A stretch of DNA of 64,000 nucleotides, taken from NCBI GenBank assembly GCA_038209775.1, contig JBBQXK010000016.1:1-64000 (forward strand). The letters are read 5' to 3'. The notes beneath the pieces are model-generated. The model did not search any database. It was given only the letters and a program-made list of their open reading frames with translations, and had not been told where the DNA came from. Positions 27,638 to 36,763 of the stretch are shown here, one piece after another. Made by a program: the position numbers and the translations under genes. Source of the DNA: JBBQXK01 sp038209775. GTDB taxonomy: Bacteria > Pseudomonadota > Alphaproteobacteria > Rhodobacterales > Rhodobacteraceae. The stretch's first letter is position 1; each line of letters begins with the position of its first letter.

Positions 27638-27844
27638 TCAGGCCAGCGACAGGTTCGTCGCCGATTCGCGCCCGTCACGGCCCGCTTCGATGTCAAACGT
27701 CACCGCCTGCCCGTCCTTGAGCCCGCGAAGCCCCGCACGTTCCAGTGCCGTGATGTGTACGAACACGTCCTTCCGGCCACCCTCGGGCGCGATAAACCCG
27801 AAGCCCTTCGTTTCATTGAACCATTTCACGGTGCCTTTGGCCAT
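27638..27844 (-). CDS. Cold-shock domain protein
   Basis: 68 aa, a single CSD. GTVKWFNETKGFGFIAPEGG contains RNP1 (KGFGFI), VFVHITAL contains RNP2, and the C-terminus VTFDIEAGRDGRESATNLSL is canonical. It acts as a single-stranded RNA/DNA-binding chaperone. ATG 27844 is the family start. The 190 bp upstream (27845-28034) are AT-richer than their surroundings and hold the promoter plus a probable long leader, as usual for csp genes. Confidence 0.95.
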   Translation of the reverse strand: MAKGTVKWFNETKGFGFIAPEGGRKDVFVHITALERAGLRGLKDGQAVTFDIEAGRDGRESATNLSLA

Positions 27845-28034
27845 CGTGAACACTCCTGTCTGTCTGCCGCCCGCGGTATTGCGGCGGCCCGGCACGTCAG
27901 CTTGGATCGATGGGCTGTGGCCGTTTTGGACGGGAGACAGGTCGATAGAGATAACGTCGCGCGAAAAATATGCTCGCGCACAAATTGAAAATCAAGGGGC
28001 TTTGCAGGGGGCAAACAGCCGGCCCCTGGGCGCG

Positions 28035-28322
28035 TCAGAACGGCGTGGTCAGTTCCGCCACTTTCGCCGTCTTGTCGAAAATGCAGATCATCCGTTCGGC
28101 CCCCGGTGCCCCGCCTTCTGGGGTGACGGTGACGATGGCCGCGCCGTAATGCTCTGATCCAAATGGATTGACCTCAACCACAACGTCGCCCGGCTGGCCG
28201 ACAAGCGCCGCGCAGGCCGCCTCGACCTCGGTACGGAATTCTGCCCAGGCCCCATCGCCGGACGCCCAGACGGGCATTGCGACAAGCGCCAGCGTGGCAA
28301 GGATCGGGGCAGAGGGGCGCAT
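28035..28322 (-). CDS. Small exported hypothetical protein
   Basis: 95 aa. The signal peptide is about 22 residues (RPSAPILATLALVAMPVWAS), followed by an acidic mature chain with two Cys (EAACAALVG and ERMICIFDK) that could pair. ATG 28322 was chosen over the upstream TTG because CGGAG precedes it. It is divergent from pstS, and the PHO box lies between them, so phosphate control of this gene is possible but unproven. I do not recognise the family. Confidence 0.7.
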   Translation of the reverse strand: MRPSAPILATLALVAMPVWASGDGAWAEFRTEVEAACAALVGQPGDVVVEVNPFGSEHYGAAIVTVTPEGGAPGAERMICIFDKTAKVAELTTPF

Positions 28323-28383
28323 CAGGAACTCCGGCGACAAGGGCCGTTACAGCAATTGAGGACAGCGGCGGGCAGCACAAGCG

Positions 28384-28401
28384 CTGTCACGAAACTGTCA
28401 C
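28384..28401 (+). promoter_or_regulatory. PHO box upstream of pstS
   Basis: Two direct repeats CTGTCAC at 28384-28390 and 28395-28401, spaced 11 bp start to start, the arrangement bound by PhoB dimers. A weaker third unit (CCGTTGC) follows with the same period. It is 100 bp before the pstS ATG. PhoB itself is encoded at the end of the operon, giving positive feedback. Confidence 0.88.
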
Positions 28402-28500
28402 GCAACCGTTGCATATCCGTAGTCCTCGCCCGCTAGGCCCTGTGTCCAAGGGCGCATCCGGTGCCCCTGCCAAGCGAATCCCCACCAGGAGACACAGAAC

Positions 28501-29556
28501 ATGTCCTTCATGAAACTCAGCGCCTCGGCCCTTGCCATTGCGGCAGTGTCGGCAACGGCGGCAATGGCCCGCGATCAGGTGCAGGTCACCGGCTCGTCCA
28601 CCGTGCTGCCCTATGCCACCATCGTGGCCGAAGCCTTTGGCGAGAATTTCGATTTCCCGACCCCCGTGGTCGAAGGCGGCGGCTCAGGTGCCGGCCGTGC
28701 CAAGATGTGTGAAGGCGTGGGCGAAAACACCGTCGACATCGCCAACTCGTCCTCGCGGATCACGCAAAAGGATATCGACACCTGTGCGGCGAACGGCGTG
28801 ACCGAAGTGATCGAAGTGCGCTTTGGCTATGACGGCATCGTGTTCGCCTCGGCCGTTGCCGGCCCCGAGTTCGCGCTGACGCCCACCGATGTGTACAACG
28901 CGGTTGCGGCCAACGTGGCCAAGGACGGTGCGGTTGTCGCCAACCCGATGACCAAGTGGTCCGAAGTCAACGCCGCCCTGCCGGATCAGGAAATCCTGGT
29001 TCTGGTGCCCGGCACCAAGCACGGCACGCGCGAAGTGTTCGACACCAAGGTGATCGTCGCCGGCTGCAAGGAAACCGGTGCCTATGACCTGTTCCTCGCC
29101 ACCGCCGAAGGCGCTGACGACAAGGAAAAGGGTTCCGCTGCGACCAAGAAGTGCAACGAACTGCGCACCGATGGCCGGTCGATCGACATCGACGGCGACT
29201 ATACCGAAACCCTCGCCCGTCTGGATGCCGACAAAACCGCTGTCGGCGTGTTCGGCCTGTCGTTCTACCAGAACAACACCGACAAGCTGCGCGTCGCCAC
29301 GATGAGCGGCGTCGTCCCCTCGACCGAAACCATCGCATCGGGTGACTATCCGGTGTCGCGTCCGCTGTACTTCTACGTCAAGAAGGCCCACATGGACGTG
29401 ATCCCCGGCCTGCCGGAGTATGTCGAGTTCTTTGTGTCCGACGACATGGCAGGCCCGAATGGCCCCTTGGCCCAGTATGGTCTGGTGTCCGACCCCGAGC
29501 TGGCCAAGACCCAGGAAATGGTCAAGAACCGCACCCCGATGGGCCCGCTGGAATAA
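28501..29556 (+). CDS. pstS: Phosphate ABC transporter, periplasmic phosphate-binding protein
   Basis: 351 aa. Signal peptide SFMKLSASALAIAAVSATAA, then VTGSSTVLPYATIVAEAFG, the phosphate-binding start of the PstS/SphX group. SSSRITQKD and GTKHGTREVF are further ligand loops. AGGAG lies about ten bases before ATG 28501. First gene of pstSCAB-phoU-phoB, under the PHO box at 28384. A terminator-like hairpin behind it should keep its expression above that of the membrane genes. Confidence 0.95.
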   Translation: MSFMKLSASALAIAAVSATAAMARDQVQVTGSSTVLPYATIVAEAFGENFDFPTPVVEGGGSGAGRAKMCEGVGENTVDIANSSSRITQKDIDTCAANGVTEVIEVRFGYDGIVFASAVAGPEFALTPTDVYNAVAANVAKDGAVVANPMTKWSEVNAALPDQEILVLVPGTKHGTREVFDTKVIVAGCKETGAYDLFLATAEGADDKEKGSAATKKCNELRTDGRSIDIDGDYTETLARLDADKTAVGVFGLSFYQNNTDKLRVATMSGVVPSTETIASGDYPVSRPLYFYVKKAHMDVIPGLPEYVEFFVSDDMAGPNGPLAQYGLVSDPELAKTQEMVKNRTPMGPLE

Positions 29557-29570
29557 GCTGACGCGTCTTG

Positions 29571-29610
29571 CGGGGCGGCACCACCCGGTGCCGCCCCGTT
29601 ACCCTTTTTT
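29571..29610 (+). terminator. Attenuating terminator between pstS and pstC
   Basis: Perfect 12-bp stem CGGGGCGGCACC (29571-29582) and GGTGCCGCCCCG (29587-29598), loop ACCC, followed after six bases by TTTTTT (29605-29610). It lies inside an operon, so partial read-through is expected. Confidence 0.85.
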
Positions 29611-29624
29611 GCCCCGGGGGCTTC

Positions 29625-31085
29625 ATGTCGGTACTGCTTTTGTTGATCGTGATCGGCGTGCTTGCCATTGCCGGGTTCGTGATTTCCCGCCATCGCGCCG
29701 TGTCGATGGCCGCAGGCGATATTCGGGGCCTGCACTCGCTACCGGGCTACTATGGCTGGCACGGGTTCATCATGGTGGCGGTGCCATCGGCGCTGTTCCT
29801 GATGTTCTGGCTGCTCGCACAGCCCTTGGTGATCGAGCGGCAACTGACCGCGTACCTGCCCGCCCAGATGTCCGGCGACGCCTCTGCCCAAACGCTGTTC
29901 ATGGCCGACGTGCGCCGGGTGGCCGAGGGGCTGGATACCGCCGTGGTGCAGGGCGCCCTGACGGAAGAGGACGCAGGCCGCATCCGCACCGAGTTTACCG
30001 ACGTGCGTGAACGTCTGGCCTCGGTCGGCGTGGCCCTTGGGGCCGATGTATCGCCGCAGGTGCTGTTCGCGGCGCAGAAATATCGCGGGCTGGCGGCCAC
30101 CGGGGCCGTCGCGCGCACTGTCATAGCACTCCTGTTGGCCGTCGGCGGACTGGCCCTTGCCCTGCGCCTGACGCACCCCGAGTTTCGCGCGCGAAACAGG
30201 GTTGAGGCTGTGGTGCTGGCGCTGTTGATCCTGGCCTCGTCCATCGCGATCCTGACCACGGTGGGGATCGTGCTGTCGATGCTGTCGGAATCGATCCGGT
30301 TCTTTTCGCTGTACCCTGCCGCGGATTTCTTCTTTGGCCTGACCTGGTCGCCCAACTTTGCCGGCGACAGCGAGTTGGGCCTCTTGCCGCTGATCTGGGG
30401 CACCCTGTACATCAGCCTGGTGTCGATGATCGTCGCCGTCCCCATCGGCCTTTTCACCGCCGTCTACCTTGCCGAATACGCATCCAGCCGCGTCCGTTCG
30501 GTTGTGAAACCGCTGATCGAGGTCATCGCCGGCATCCCGACCGTAGTGTTCGGCCTGTTCGCACTTGTCACCGTCGGCCCGTTCCTGCGCGACTGGTTTG
30601 CACAGCCCTTGGGCCTCGGATCATCAGGTTCGTCGGTGATGACGGCCGGCATCGTGATCGGCATCCTCAACATTCCGTTCATCAGTTCATTGGCCGATGA
30701 CATCATCAACGCCGTGCCGCAGTCGATGCGCGACGGAAGCTATGGCCTTGGCGCCACCAAATCCGAAACCATCCGTCAGGTGGTCCTGCCGGCTGCCCTG
30801 CCGGGGATCATGGGCGCTGTCCTGATGGCCGGCAGCCGTGCGATTGGCGAGACGATGGTGGTGTCGATGGGCGCAGGCGCCGCGGCCAAGCTGGACCTGA
30901 ACCCGTTTGAGGCGATGACGACAATCACCGTCAAGATCGTCAGCCAGTTGACCGGCGACACTGAATTCAACAGCCCCGAAACGCTGGTCGCCTTTGCACT
31001 GGGCATGTCGCTGTTCGTGATCACACTGGGGCTGAACATCCTGGCCCTGATGATCGTGCGCAAGTACAAGGAGCAGTACGAATGA
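29625..31085 (+). CDS. pstC: Phosphate ABC transporter permease PstC
   Basis: 486 aa, longer than the roughly 320 residues of enterobacterial PstC. An N-terminal membrane segment and periplasmic region (to about residue 190) precede the permease core, which has IPTVVFGLFALVTVGPFLR and the EAA loop YGLGATKSETIRQVVLPAAL. Extended PstC/PstA pairs of this kind are common in alphaproteobacteria. ATG 29625 lies behind the pstS terminator. It overlaps pstA by ATGA. Confidence 0.93.
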   Translation: MSVLLLLIVIGVLAIAGFVISRHRAVSMAAGDIRGLHSLPGYYGWHGFIMVAVPSALFLMFWLLAQPLVIERQLTAYLPAQMSGDASAQTLFMADVRRVAEGLDTAVVQGALTEEDAGRIRTEFTDVRERLASVGVALGADVSPQVLFAAQKYRGLAATGAVARTVIALLLAVGGLALALRLTHPEFRARNRVEAVVLALLILASSIAILTTVGIVLSMLSESIRFFSLYPAADFFFGLTWSPNFAGDSELGLLPLIWGTLYISLVSMIVAVPIGLFTAVYLAEYASSRVRSVVKPLIEVIAGIPTVVFGLFALVTVGPFLRDWFAQPLGLGSSGSSVMTAGIVIGILNIPFISSLADDIINAVPQSMRDGSYGLGATKSETIRQVVLPAALPGIMGAVLMAGSRAIGETMVVSMGAGAAAKLDLNPFEAMTTITVKIVSQLTGDTEFNSPETLVAFALGMSLFVITLGLNILALMIVRKYKEQYE

Positions 31086-32437
31086 CCGACGCCACCGCCC
31101 AGGGCATGCCTGCCAAGCGCCACGCGACGTCACTGCTGACAGCCGACCCGCTGATGCTGCGCCGCAACCGCGCTGAATCGCGGTTCAAGATCTACGGCAT
31201 CGCCGCGATCTGCGTCAGCCTGATCACCCTTGCGATCATGCTGTTCACGATCTTCCGCGATGGCACATCGGCCTTCCGGCAGGCCTACATCGCATTTCCC
31301 GTCACGCTCGATGCCGCCGTGCTTGACCCAAGCGGCAACCGCAACCGTGACGAGATGGCCAAGATCAGCACCATCGGCTACACCAAGGTGATGGCCGAGG
31401 CGCTGAATACCTTCCTCGATGCCAAGGGCATCAAGGTGGAAGGCGTCGATGCCAAGGCCGTGGGCGAGATGCTGTCGAAGGACGCACCCGCCCGCCTGCG
31501 CGACCGCGTGCTGGAGGACCCGTCGCTGTTGGGTCAGACGCTCGATGTAAGCGCCTATGCGACCGGCCGCATTGACGGCTACATCAAGGGCCGGGTCACC
31601 CGCGAAACGGCGGCACGCGATTCCAACGTGACGCCCGAGCAGTTGGACGTCGCCGACAAACTGCGCGCAGCGGGCATCCTGTCGACCGGCTTCAACCCCG
31701 GCTTCCTGACCAACCCCGACGCATCCGACCAGCGGCCCGAGGCGTCGGGCCTTGGCGTGGCGATCATCGGGTCGGCTTACATGATGATGCTTGTCCTGAT
31801 CTTCACCTTGCCGGTGGGCGTGGCCGCTTCGATCTATCTTGAGGAATTCGCCCCGAAAAACACGCTGACCGACCTGATCGAGGTCAACATCTCGAACCTT
31901 GCCGCCGTCCCATCCATCGTGTTCGGCATCCTCGGCCTTGCCATCTTCATCAACTTTGCCGGTCTGCCGCAGTCATCGTCACTTGTCGGCGCCTTGGTCA
32001 TCTCGCTGATGACCCTGCCCACCATCATCATCGCCACGCGGTCATCCCTGCGCGCCGTTCCGCCATCAATCCGCGATGCGGCGCTTGGCATCGGCGCGTC
32101 CAAGATGCAGACGGTGTTCCACCATGTGCTGCCGCTGGCGATGCCCGGCATCCTGACCGGCACCATCCTGGGTCTAGCCAGCGCCCTTGGCGAAACCGCG
32201 CCCCTCCTCCTGATCGGCATGGTGGCCTTTGTCACCAACTATCCCGCCGGGCCGCTGGACGGGGGTGTGCTTGACCCCGCCACGGCCCTGCCGGTGCAGG
32301 TCTATTCCTGGGCGTCACGCTCGGATCCGGCCTTTATCGAACGTTCGGCCGGGGCGATCATCGTGCTTCTGGTCTTTCTGGTCATCATGAACGCCGTCGC
32401 AATCCTGTTGCGCCGCCGCTTCGAACGGCGCTGGTAG
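31082..32437 (+). CDS. pstA: Phosphate ABC transporter permease PstA
   Basis: 451 aa. The N-terminal extension of about 215 residues with one helix and a periplasmic domain (DUF3333 type) is followed by the core with EEFAPKNTLTDLIEVNISNL, AAVPSIVFGILGLAIF and EAA loop AALGIGASKMQTVFHHVLPL. It forms the phosphate channel with PstC. Coupled by overlap to pstC; pstB follows after 16 bp. Confidence 0.93.
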   Translation: MTDATAQGMPAKRHATSLLTADPLMLRRNRAESRFKIYGIAAICVSLITLAIMLFTIFRDGTSAFRQAYIAFPVTLDAAVLDPSGNRNRDEMAKISTIGYTKVMAEALNTFLDAKGIKVEGVDAKAVGEMLSKDAPARLRDRVLEDPSLLGQTLDVSAYATGRIDGYIKGRVTRETAARDSNVTPEQLDVADKLRAAGILSTGFNPGFLTNPDASDQRPEASGLGVAIIGSAYMMMLVLIFTLPVGVAASIYLEEFAPKNTLTDLIEVNISNLAAVPSIVFGILGLAIFINFAGLPQSSSLVGALVISLMTLPTIIIATRSSLRAVPPSIRDAALGIGASKMQTVFHHVLPLAMPGILTGTILGLASALGETAPLLLIGMVAFVTNYPAGPLDGGVLDPATALPVQVYSWASRSDPAFIERSAGAIIVLLVFLVIMNAVAILLRRRFERRW

Positions 32438-32453
32438 AAGGGAACCCCCAGCC

Positions 32454-33251
32454 ATGAACGACATGCGCATTGCGGAGAGAGAAGTGGATACGCTGCAGAA
32501 CAAGATCACCGCACGGGGCGTGCAGGTGCATTACGGGACGACGCACGCGCTCAAGGATGTCGATGTCGACATTCTGGACAAGACCGTGACCGCCTTCATC
32601 GGCCCCTCGGGCTGTGGCAAGTCCACCTTCCTGCGCTGCCTGAACCGGATGAACGACACCATCCCGGTGTGCAAGGTGACCGGCAAGATCCTGCTGGAAG
32701 GCGAAGATATCTATGACAAACGCGTCGATCCGGTGCAGTTGCGCGCCAAGGTCGGCATGGTGTTCCAGAAACCGAACCCCTTCCCCAAGTCGATCTATGA
32801 CAACGTGGCCTACGGCCCCAAAATCCACGGCCTGACCCGCGCCAAGGCCGAACTGGACGAGATCGTCGAGAAAAGCCTGCGCAAGGCCGCCCTGTGGAAC
32901 GAGGTCAAGGATCGCCTGCAATCACCCGGCACCGGCCTTTCGGGTGGCCAGCAACAGCGCCTGTGCATCGCGCGCGCCGTGGCGACGGGGCCGGAAGTGC
33001 TGTTGATGGACGAACCCTGTTCCGCCCTTGACCCTATTGCGACAGCACAGGTCGAGGAACTGATCGACGAGTTGCGCAGCCAGTTTTCGGTGGTGATCGT
33101 CACCCACTCGATGCAGCAGGCGGCGCGGGTCAGCCAGAAGACCGCCTTCTTCCATCTGGGCTATCTGGTCGAATACGGCGAGACGGGCCAGATCTTCACC
33201 AACCCCAAAGACCCCCGCACGGAATCGTACATCAGCGGCCGGATCGGCTGA
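32454..33251 (+). CDS. pstB: Phosphate ABC transporter ATP-binding protein PstB
   Basis: 265 aa. Walker A GPSGCGKST, signature LSGGQQQRLCIARA, Walker B LLMDEPCSALDP, and the PstB-specific FLRCLNRMND and VGMVFQKPNPFPKSIYDNVA. An alternative ATG lies three codons downstream. It drives PstC/PstA and, with PhoU, takes part in phosphate signalling. Confidence 0.96.
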   Translation: MNDMRIAEREVDTLQNKITARGVQVHYGTTHALKDVDVDILDKTVTAFIGPSGCGKSTFLRCLNRMNDTIPVCKVTGKILLEGEDIYDKRVDPVQLRAKVGMVFQKPNPFPKSIYDNVAYGPKIHGLTRAKAELDEIVEKSLRKAALWNEVKDRLQSPGTGLSGGQQQRLCIARAVATGPEVLLMDEPCSALDPIATAQVEELIDELRSQFSVVIVTHSMQQAARVSQKTAFFHLGYLVEYGETGQIFTNPKDPRTESYISGRIG

Positions 33252-33265
33252 GGAGCAAGCCCAAG

Positions 33266-33976
33266 ATGAACAGCGAACGGCACATTGCGACGGTCTTTGA
33301 CCGCGACCTTGAGGCGATCCAGGCCACGATCATGAAAATGGGCGGTCTGGTCGAGGCGGCGATCCTTGACGCCGCACAGGCGCTTGACACCCGCGATCAG
33401 GAACTGTCCGACAAGGTGGTGCGCGGCGATGCCGCCATCGACGCGCTTGAGGAACTGGTGAATACCGAATGCGCCCGCGTCATCGCGCTGCGCGCCCCCA
33501 CCGCGACCGACCTGCGCACGGTGCTGACGGTGATGAAGATCGCGGCCAGCCTGGAACGCTGCGGCGACTATGCCAAGAACCTTGCCAAACGCTCGACCGT
33601 GCTGTCGCAGATGCCGCCGGTCAACGGCGCTGCCGGGTCGGTGCGGCGGATGGCCAAGCTGGTGGAACACCTGTTGAAGGACGCGCTTGATGCCTTCATC
33701 CACCGCGATGCCGCCCTTGCCGCCGACGTGCGCCTGCGCGACCGCGAGGTCGATCAGATGTACAATGCCCTCTTCCGCGAATTCCTGACCCACATGATGG
33801 AAGACCCCCGCAACATCAGCGCCTGCATGCATCTGCACTTCATCGCCAAGAACATCGAACGGGTGGGCGACCATGCGACGGGCATTGCCGAACAGGTGAC
33901 CTACCTCGTCACCGGTACCCTTCCGGCAGAACAGCGGCCCAAGGGCGACACCACCGCCTTCGATACGGGGAAATGA
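33266..33976 (+). CDS. phoU: Phosphate signalling protein PhoU
   Basis: 236 aa, two PhoU helical repeats. The metal-binding type motifs ERCGDYAKNLAKR (repeat 1) and ERVGDHATGIAEQ (repeat 2) are both present. It links PstSCAB to the PHO sensor kinase and represses the regulon when phosphate is ample. It lies between pstB and phoB. No phoR gene is present in this window, so the kinase must be encoded elsewhere. Confidence 0.95.
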   Translation: MNSERHIATVFDRDLEAIQATIMKMGGLVEAAILDAAQALDTRDQELSDKVVRGDAAIDALEELVNTECARVIALRAPTATDLRTVLTVMKIAASLERCGDYAKNLAKRSTVLSQMPPVNGAAGSVRRMAKLVEHLLKDALDAFIHRDAALAADVRLRDREVDQMYNALFREFLTHMMEDPRNISACMHLHFIAKNIERVGDHATGIAEQVTYLVTGTLPAEQRPKGDTTAFDTGK

Positions 33977-33981
33977 TCTGA

Positions 33982-34674
33982 ATGGCCGGAAACGAACAGC
34001 CGACCGTCCTGGTGGTCGAAGACGAAAGCGCGCAACGCGAGGTTCTGACCTACAACCTTGAGGCCGAAGGGTTCCGCGTGGCCTCGGCCGAGAACGGCGA
34101 AGAGGCGCTGTTGCTGGTTGATGAGGTATCGCCCGACATCATCGTGCTGGACTGGATGCTGCCCAATGTCTCGGGGATCGAGGTGTGTCGCCGGCTGAAA
34201 TCCCGCGCCGATACGCGCCTTGTGCCGATCATCATGCTGTCCGCCCGGTCCGAAGAGGTTGACCGCGTACGCGGTCTTGAAACCGGCGCCGATGACTATG
34301 TGATCAAGCCCTATTCCGTTGTCGAGTTGATGGCCCGCGTCCGCACCCAGTTGCGCCGGGTGCGCCCGTCGTCGGTGGGGGTGCAGCTTGAGTTTGCCGA
34401 TATCACGCTTGATCCCGAAACCCACCGGGTGTTCCGGTCGGGGTCCACCCTCAAACTCGGGCCAACCGAGTTTCGCCTGCTGACCACCTTCATGGAAAAG
34501 CCGGGCCGGGTCTGGAGCCGCGAGCAATTGCTTGACCGGGTCTGGGGCCGCGACATCTATGTCGATACCCGCACCGTCGATGTCCACATCGGACGGCTGC
34601 GCAAGGCGCTTTGCGCCTTTGGCGGCGACGACCCGCTGCGCACGGTGCGCGGGGCAGGATACGCGCTCGGATGA
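33982..34674 (+). CDS. phoB: Phosphate regulon response regulator PhoB
   Basis: 230 aa. Receiver domain with VVEDESAQREVL, phospho-acceptor Asp in VLDWMLPNVSG, Thr/Ser region LSARSEE and Lys in YVIKPYS. The C-terminal OmpR-type winged helix has GPTEFRLLTTFMEKPGRVWS and VDTRTVDVHIGRLRKAL. It starts five bases after phoU ends. It binds PHO boxes such as that at 28384. Confidence 0.94.
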   Translation: MAGNEQPTVLVVEDESAQREVLTYNLEAEGFRVASAENGEEALLLVDEVSPDIIVLDWMLPNVSGIEVCRRLKSRADTRLVPIIMLSARSEEVDRVRGLETGADDYVIKPYSVVELMARVRTQLRRVRPSSVGVQLEFADITLDPETHRVFRSGSTLKLGPTEFRLLTTFMEKPGRVWSREQLLDRVWGRDIYVDTRTVDVHIGRLRKALCAFGGDDPLRTVRGAGYALG

Positions 34675-34750
34675 TTTGAAGTATCATTACCAGATGGTAT
34701 CGCGTCTTAGGAAATTTTTGGAACCCGTACTATTTGAGCATCATGGGCCA

Positions 34751-35452
34751 CTATCCTTCACAAGCTAGTGATCCGCCCGTTTCTCTTCCGTCTGATGCTA
34801 AGGCCCTCCAGTCATCTAATGCGAGGATCTCGGGAAACACGGATTCGTAAAAGGCAATACGTTCGCTGGAATCAAGAAGTTTAAGGCGCAACCACACGAA
34901 GAAGTCTTCGGGATAATAGCCATAACGGGCAAGCTCAAAAACTGCCGTCACGAAAAAAACATCTGTCCCAATCTCTTTCACATAGCTAGAAAAATTATCT
35001 CGTACTTCTTCGTCTTTATCGCTCCCGCTGTCGAAGCTTCTCCAAGCATCCGCAAGCGTCAAGAGGTGCGCCTCTGCAAAGAAATAGAAGGGCATCAACT
35101 CTTCGCGCGCTGTTTCATCAAAGGCCTCAGACCAAAATGAACAAGACATTTCTCTAGCGTTGGTAAATCTGAAACCTTGCGGATCGGCGCGAACAAAGTT
35201 ACTTCTAGTGGAAAGGTACTTCGAGATTATCTCTGAGCCATTCAATCCGGATGCCTCTGTTGGGACATAGATCAAGTGTAGCTTTGGATTTTCAAAGACG
35301 CGATCCGCTAACTCGACGTCCCTTTCTTCAAGCCTATCATAGTTTGAATCCCATTGCTGTTCTGCATAATAGTTGAAGGCATAATATGCGACACCAAGCC
35401 CGAAGACGGTTGCTATCGCTGTAACCCCGGAGAAAATGGTATCCATCTTCAT
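34751..35452 (-). CDS. AT-rich orphan membrane-anchored hypothetical protein
   Basis: 233 aa. One N-terminal membrane segment (FSGVTAIATVFGLGVAYYAF, about residues 7-28), then a charged, aromatic-rich soluble part. I do not recognise the family. Its codon use is far less GC-biased than that of all neighbours, including TTA/AGA-type codons and A/T third positions. The flanks (34675-34750 and 35453-35609) share this composition. This suggests recent acquisition. ATG 35452 follows GGTGGG, with a second ATG two codons later. Confidence 0.75.
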   Translation of the reverse strand: MKMDTIFSGVTAIATVFGLGVAYYAFNYYAEQQWDSNYDRLEERDVELADRVFENPKLHLIYVPTEASGLNGSEIISKYLSTRSNFVRADPQGFRFTNAREMSCSFWSEAFDETAREELMPFYFFAEAHLLTLADAWRSFDSGSDKDEEVRDNFSSYVKEIGTDVFFVTAVFELARYGYYPEDFFVWLRLKLLDSSERIAFYESVFPEILALDDWRALASDGRETGGSLACEG

Positions 35453-35572
35453 CGTCTGCCCACCTTTTAACTCTATCAGATCGACGTGGTTGTCGAACCT
35501 GCGGACTTCAAGGGGTTGCCAGCCAATAGCAAGCTTGAGCGGTTCATTGTTTGGTTGATGCAGCGAAATGTA

Positions 35573-35588
35573 GCGGGCTAAAGCCCGC
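35573..35588 (-). terminator. Hairpin downstream of the dienelactone hydrolase gene
   Basis: GCGGGCT (35573-35579), AA, AGCCCGC (35582-35588): a 7-bp GC-rich stem 22 bp beyond the stop of the minus-strand gene at 35610. There is no T-run, so it is a weak or Rho-assisted terminator at best. Confidence 0.45.
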
Positions 35589-35609
35589 CAAGGACCATCT
35601 CTTGACTAC

Positions 35610-36494
35610 TTAAGCGAGATGCGCCTTGAAATGCGCAATCGTCCGCTCCCACGCCAGCTTGGCCGCAGCCTCGTCATAGCGGGGCGTGGAATCGTTGTGA
35701 AACCCGTGGTTGGTGCCCGGATAGATGTGCGCTTCATAGGCCGTACCCGCCGCCTTCAGCGCCGCCTCATACGCAGGCCAGCCCTTGTTCACATTCTCGT
35801 CCGTCTCGGCAAAATGGAACAGAAGGGGGGCCTTGATCGACCCCACCTGTCCCGGGTCCGCCTGCCGCCCATAGAACGGCACCGCCGCCGCCAGTTCGGG
35901 AATGGCGACCGACGCCGCATTCGACACACCGCCGCCATAGCAGAACCCGGTGATCCCCACCTTGCCGGTGCTGGCCGGATGCGTGACCATCCACTCAACG
36001 GCGGCAAAGAAATCGTTCATCAGCTTGGTCCCGTCGACCGTCTGCTGCAACTCGCGGCCCTTTTCGTCATTTCCCGGATAGCCCCCGACCGAGGTCAGCC
36101 CGTCGGGCGCCAGTGCCACGAACCCGGCCTTGGCCACCCGCCGCGCCACATCCTCGATATAGGGGTTCAGCCCCCGGTTCTCATGCACCACGACGACCGC
36201 CGGGAAACGCCCGTCACCAGCTGGTCGCACCAGATAGCCGCGCACCTCGCCATGCCCCTCGGGCGACGGATAGGTCACATACTCGGCCACAATGTCCACG
36301 TCGGTGAAACTCAGCTGCTGCGCCATCGCGTAATCCGGGCTCATCATGCCCAGGATCGCCATCGCGGTCAGCCCGCCCACCGCGAACTTGCCCGCCCGGT
36401 CCAGAAACTCGCGCTTGGTGATGCGCCCGTGGACGTAGAAATCATACAACTCAAGGATCTCGGGGTGGAAATCCTTGGCGGTCATCCGGGTCAT
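35610..36494 (-). CDS. Dienelactone hydrolase family protein, exported type
   Basis: 294 aa. The catalytic triad is Cys in GITGFCYGGGVSNAAS, Asp in AETDENVNKG and His in YPGTNHGFHND, the DLH arrangement. The N-terminus has ITKREFLDRAGKFAVGGLTA followed by a hydrophobic stretch ending near AMAQQ, an export signal of the kind used by this 'DUF-like DLH' group. ATG 36494 has GAGGACAGG upstream and is preferred to the ATG at 36518. It stands alone. Substrate unknown; carboxymethylenebutenolide is only the family archetype. Confidence 0.87.
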   Translation of the reverse strand: MTRMTAKDFHPEILELYDFYVHGRITKREFLDRAGKFAVGGLTAMAILGMMSPDYAMAQQLSFTDVDIVAEYVTYPSPEGHGEVRGYLVRPAGDGRFPAVVVVHENRGLNPYIEDVARRVAKAGFVALAPDGLTSVGGYPGNDEKGRELQQTVDGTKLMNDFFAAVEWMVTHPASTGKVGITGFCYGGGVSNAASVAIPELAAAVPFYGRQADPGQVGSIKAPLLFHFAETDENVNKGWPAYEAALKAAGTAYEAHIYPGTNHGFHNDSTPRYDEAAAKLAWERTIAHFKAHLA

Positions 36495-36652
36495 GGCCTG
36501 TCCTCGCATCTGGTTCATGTATCCCTGAATGATACCGCAGTCCGCGGCCGGGAACCGATCAAGCCCGCGTCATCGCCCCCCGAAATCCCGCCAACCCGCC
36601 ACACCCCCCTGAGTCCCCCCCGCCACAGGTTGCCCCCCCTCATCTAGGGCCG

Positions 36653-36671
36653 TTGCATATCCCCTATGCAA
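36653..36671. promoter_or_regulatory. Inverted repeat upstream of nrdR
   Basis: TTGCATA (36653-36659), TCCCC, TATGCAA (36665-36671): perfect 7-bp arms, 93 bp before nrdR. It does not match the NrdR box consensus. The surrounding 36495-36763 region is C-rich and shows nothing else. Candidate operator for nrdR-ribD. Confidence 0.45.
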
Positions 36672-36763
36672 TCCTTCGGTCCCGCACTATCTTCTTGTGT
36701 GCGAACGGGGGGCTACACCCCGGCGCTAGAGGCAGGTTCAATCGGCAATAAGGGAGGTGGCCC

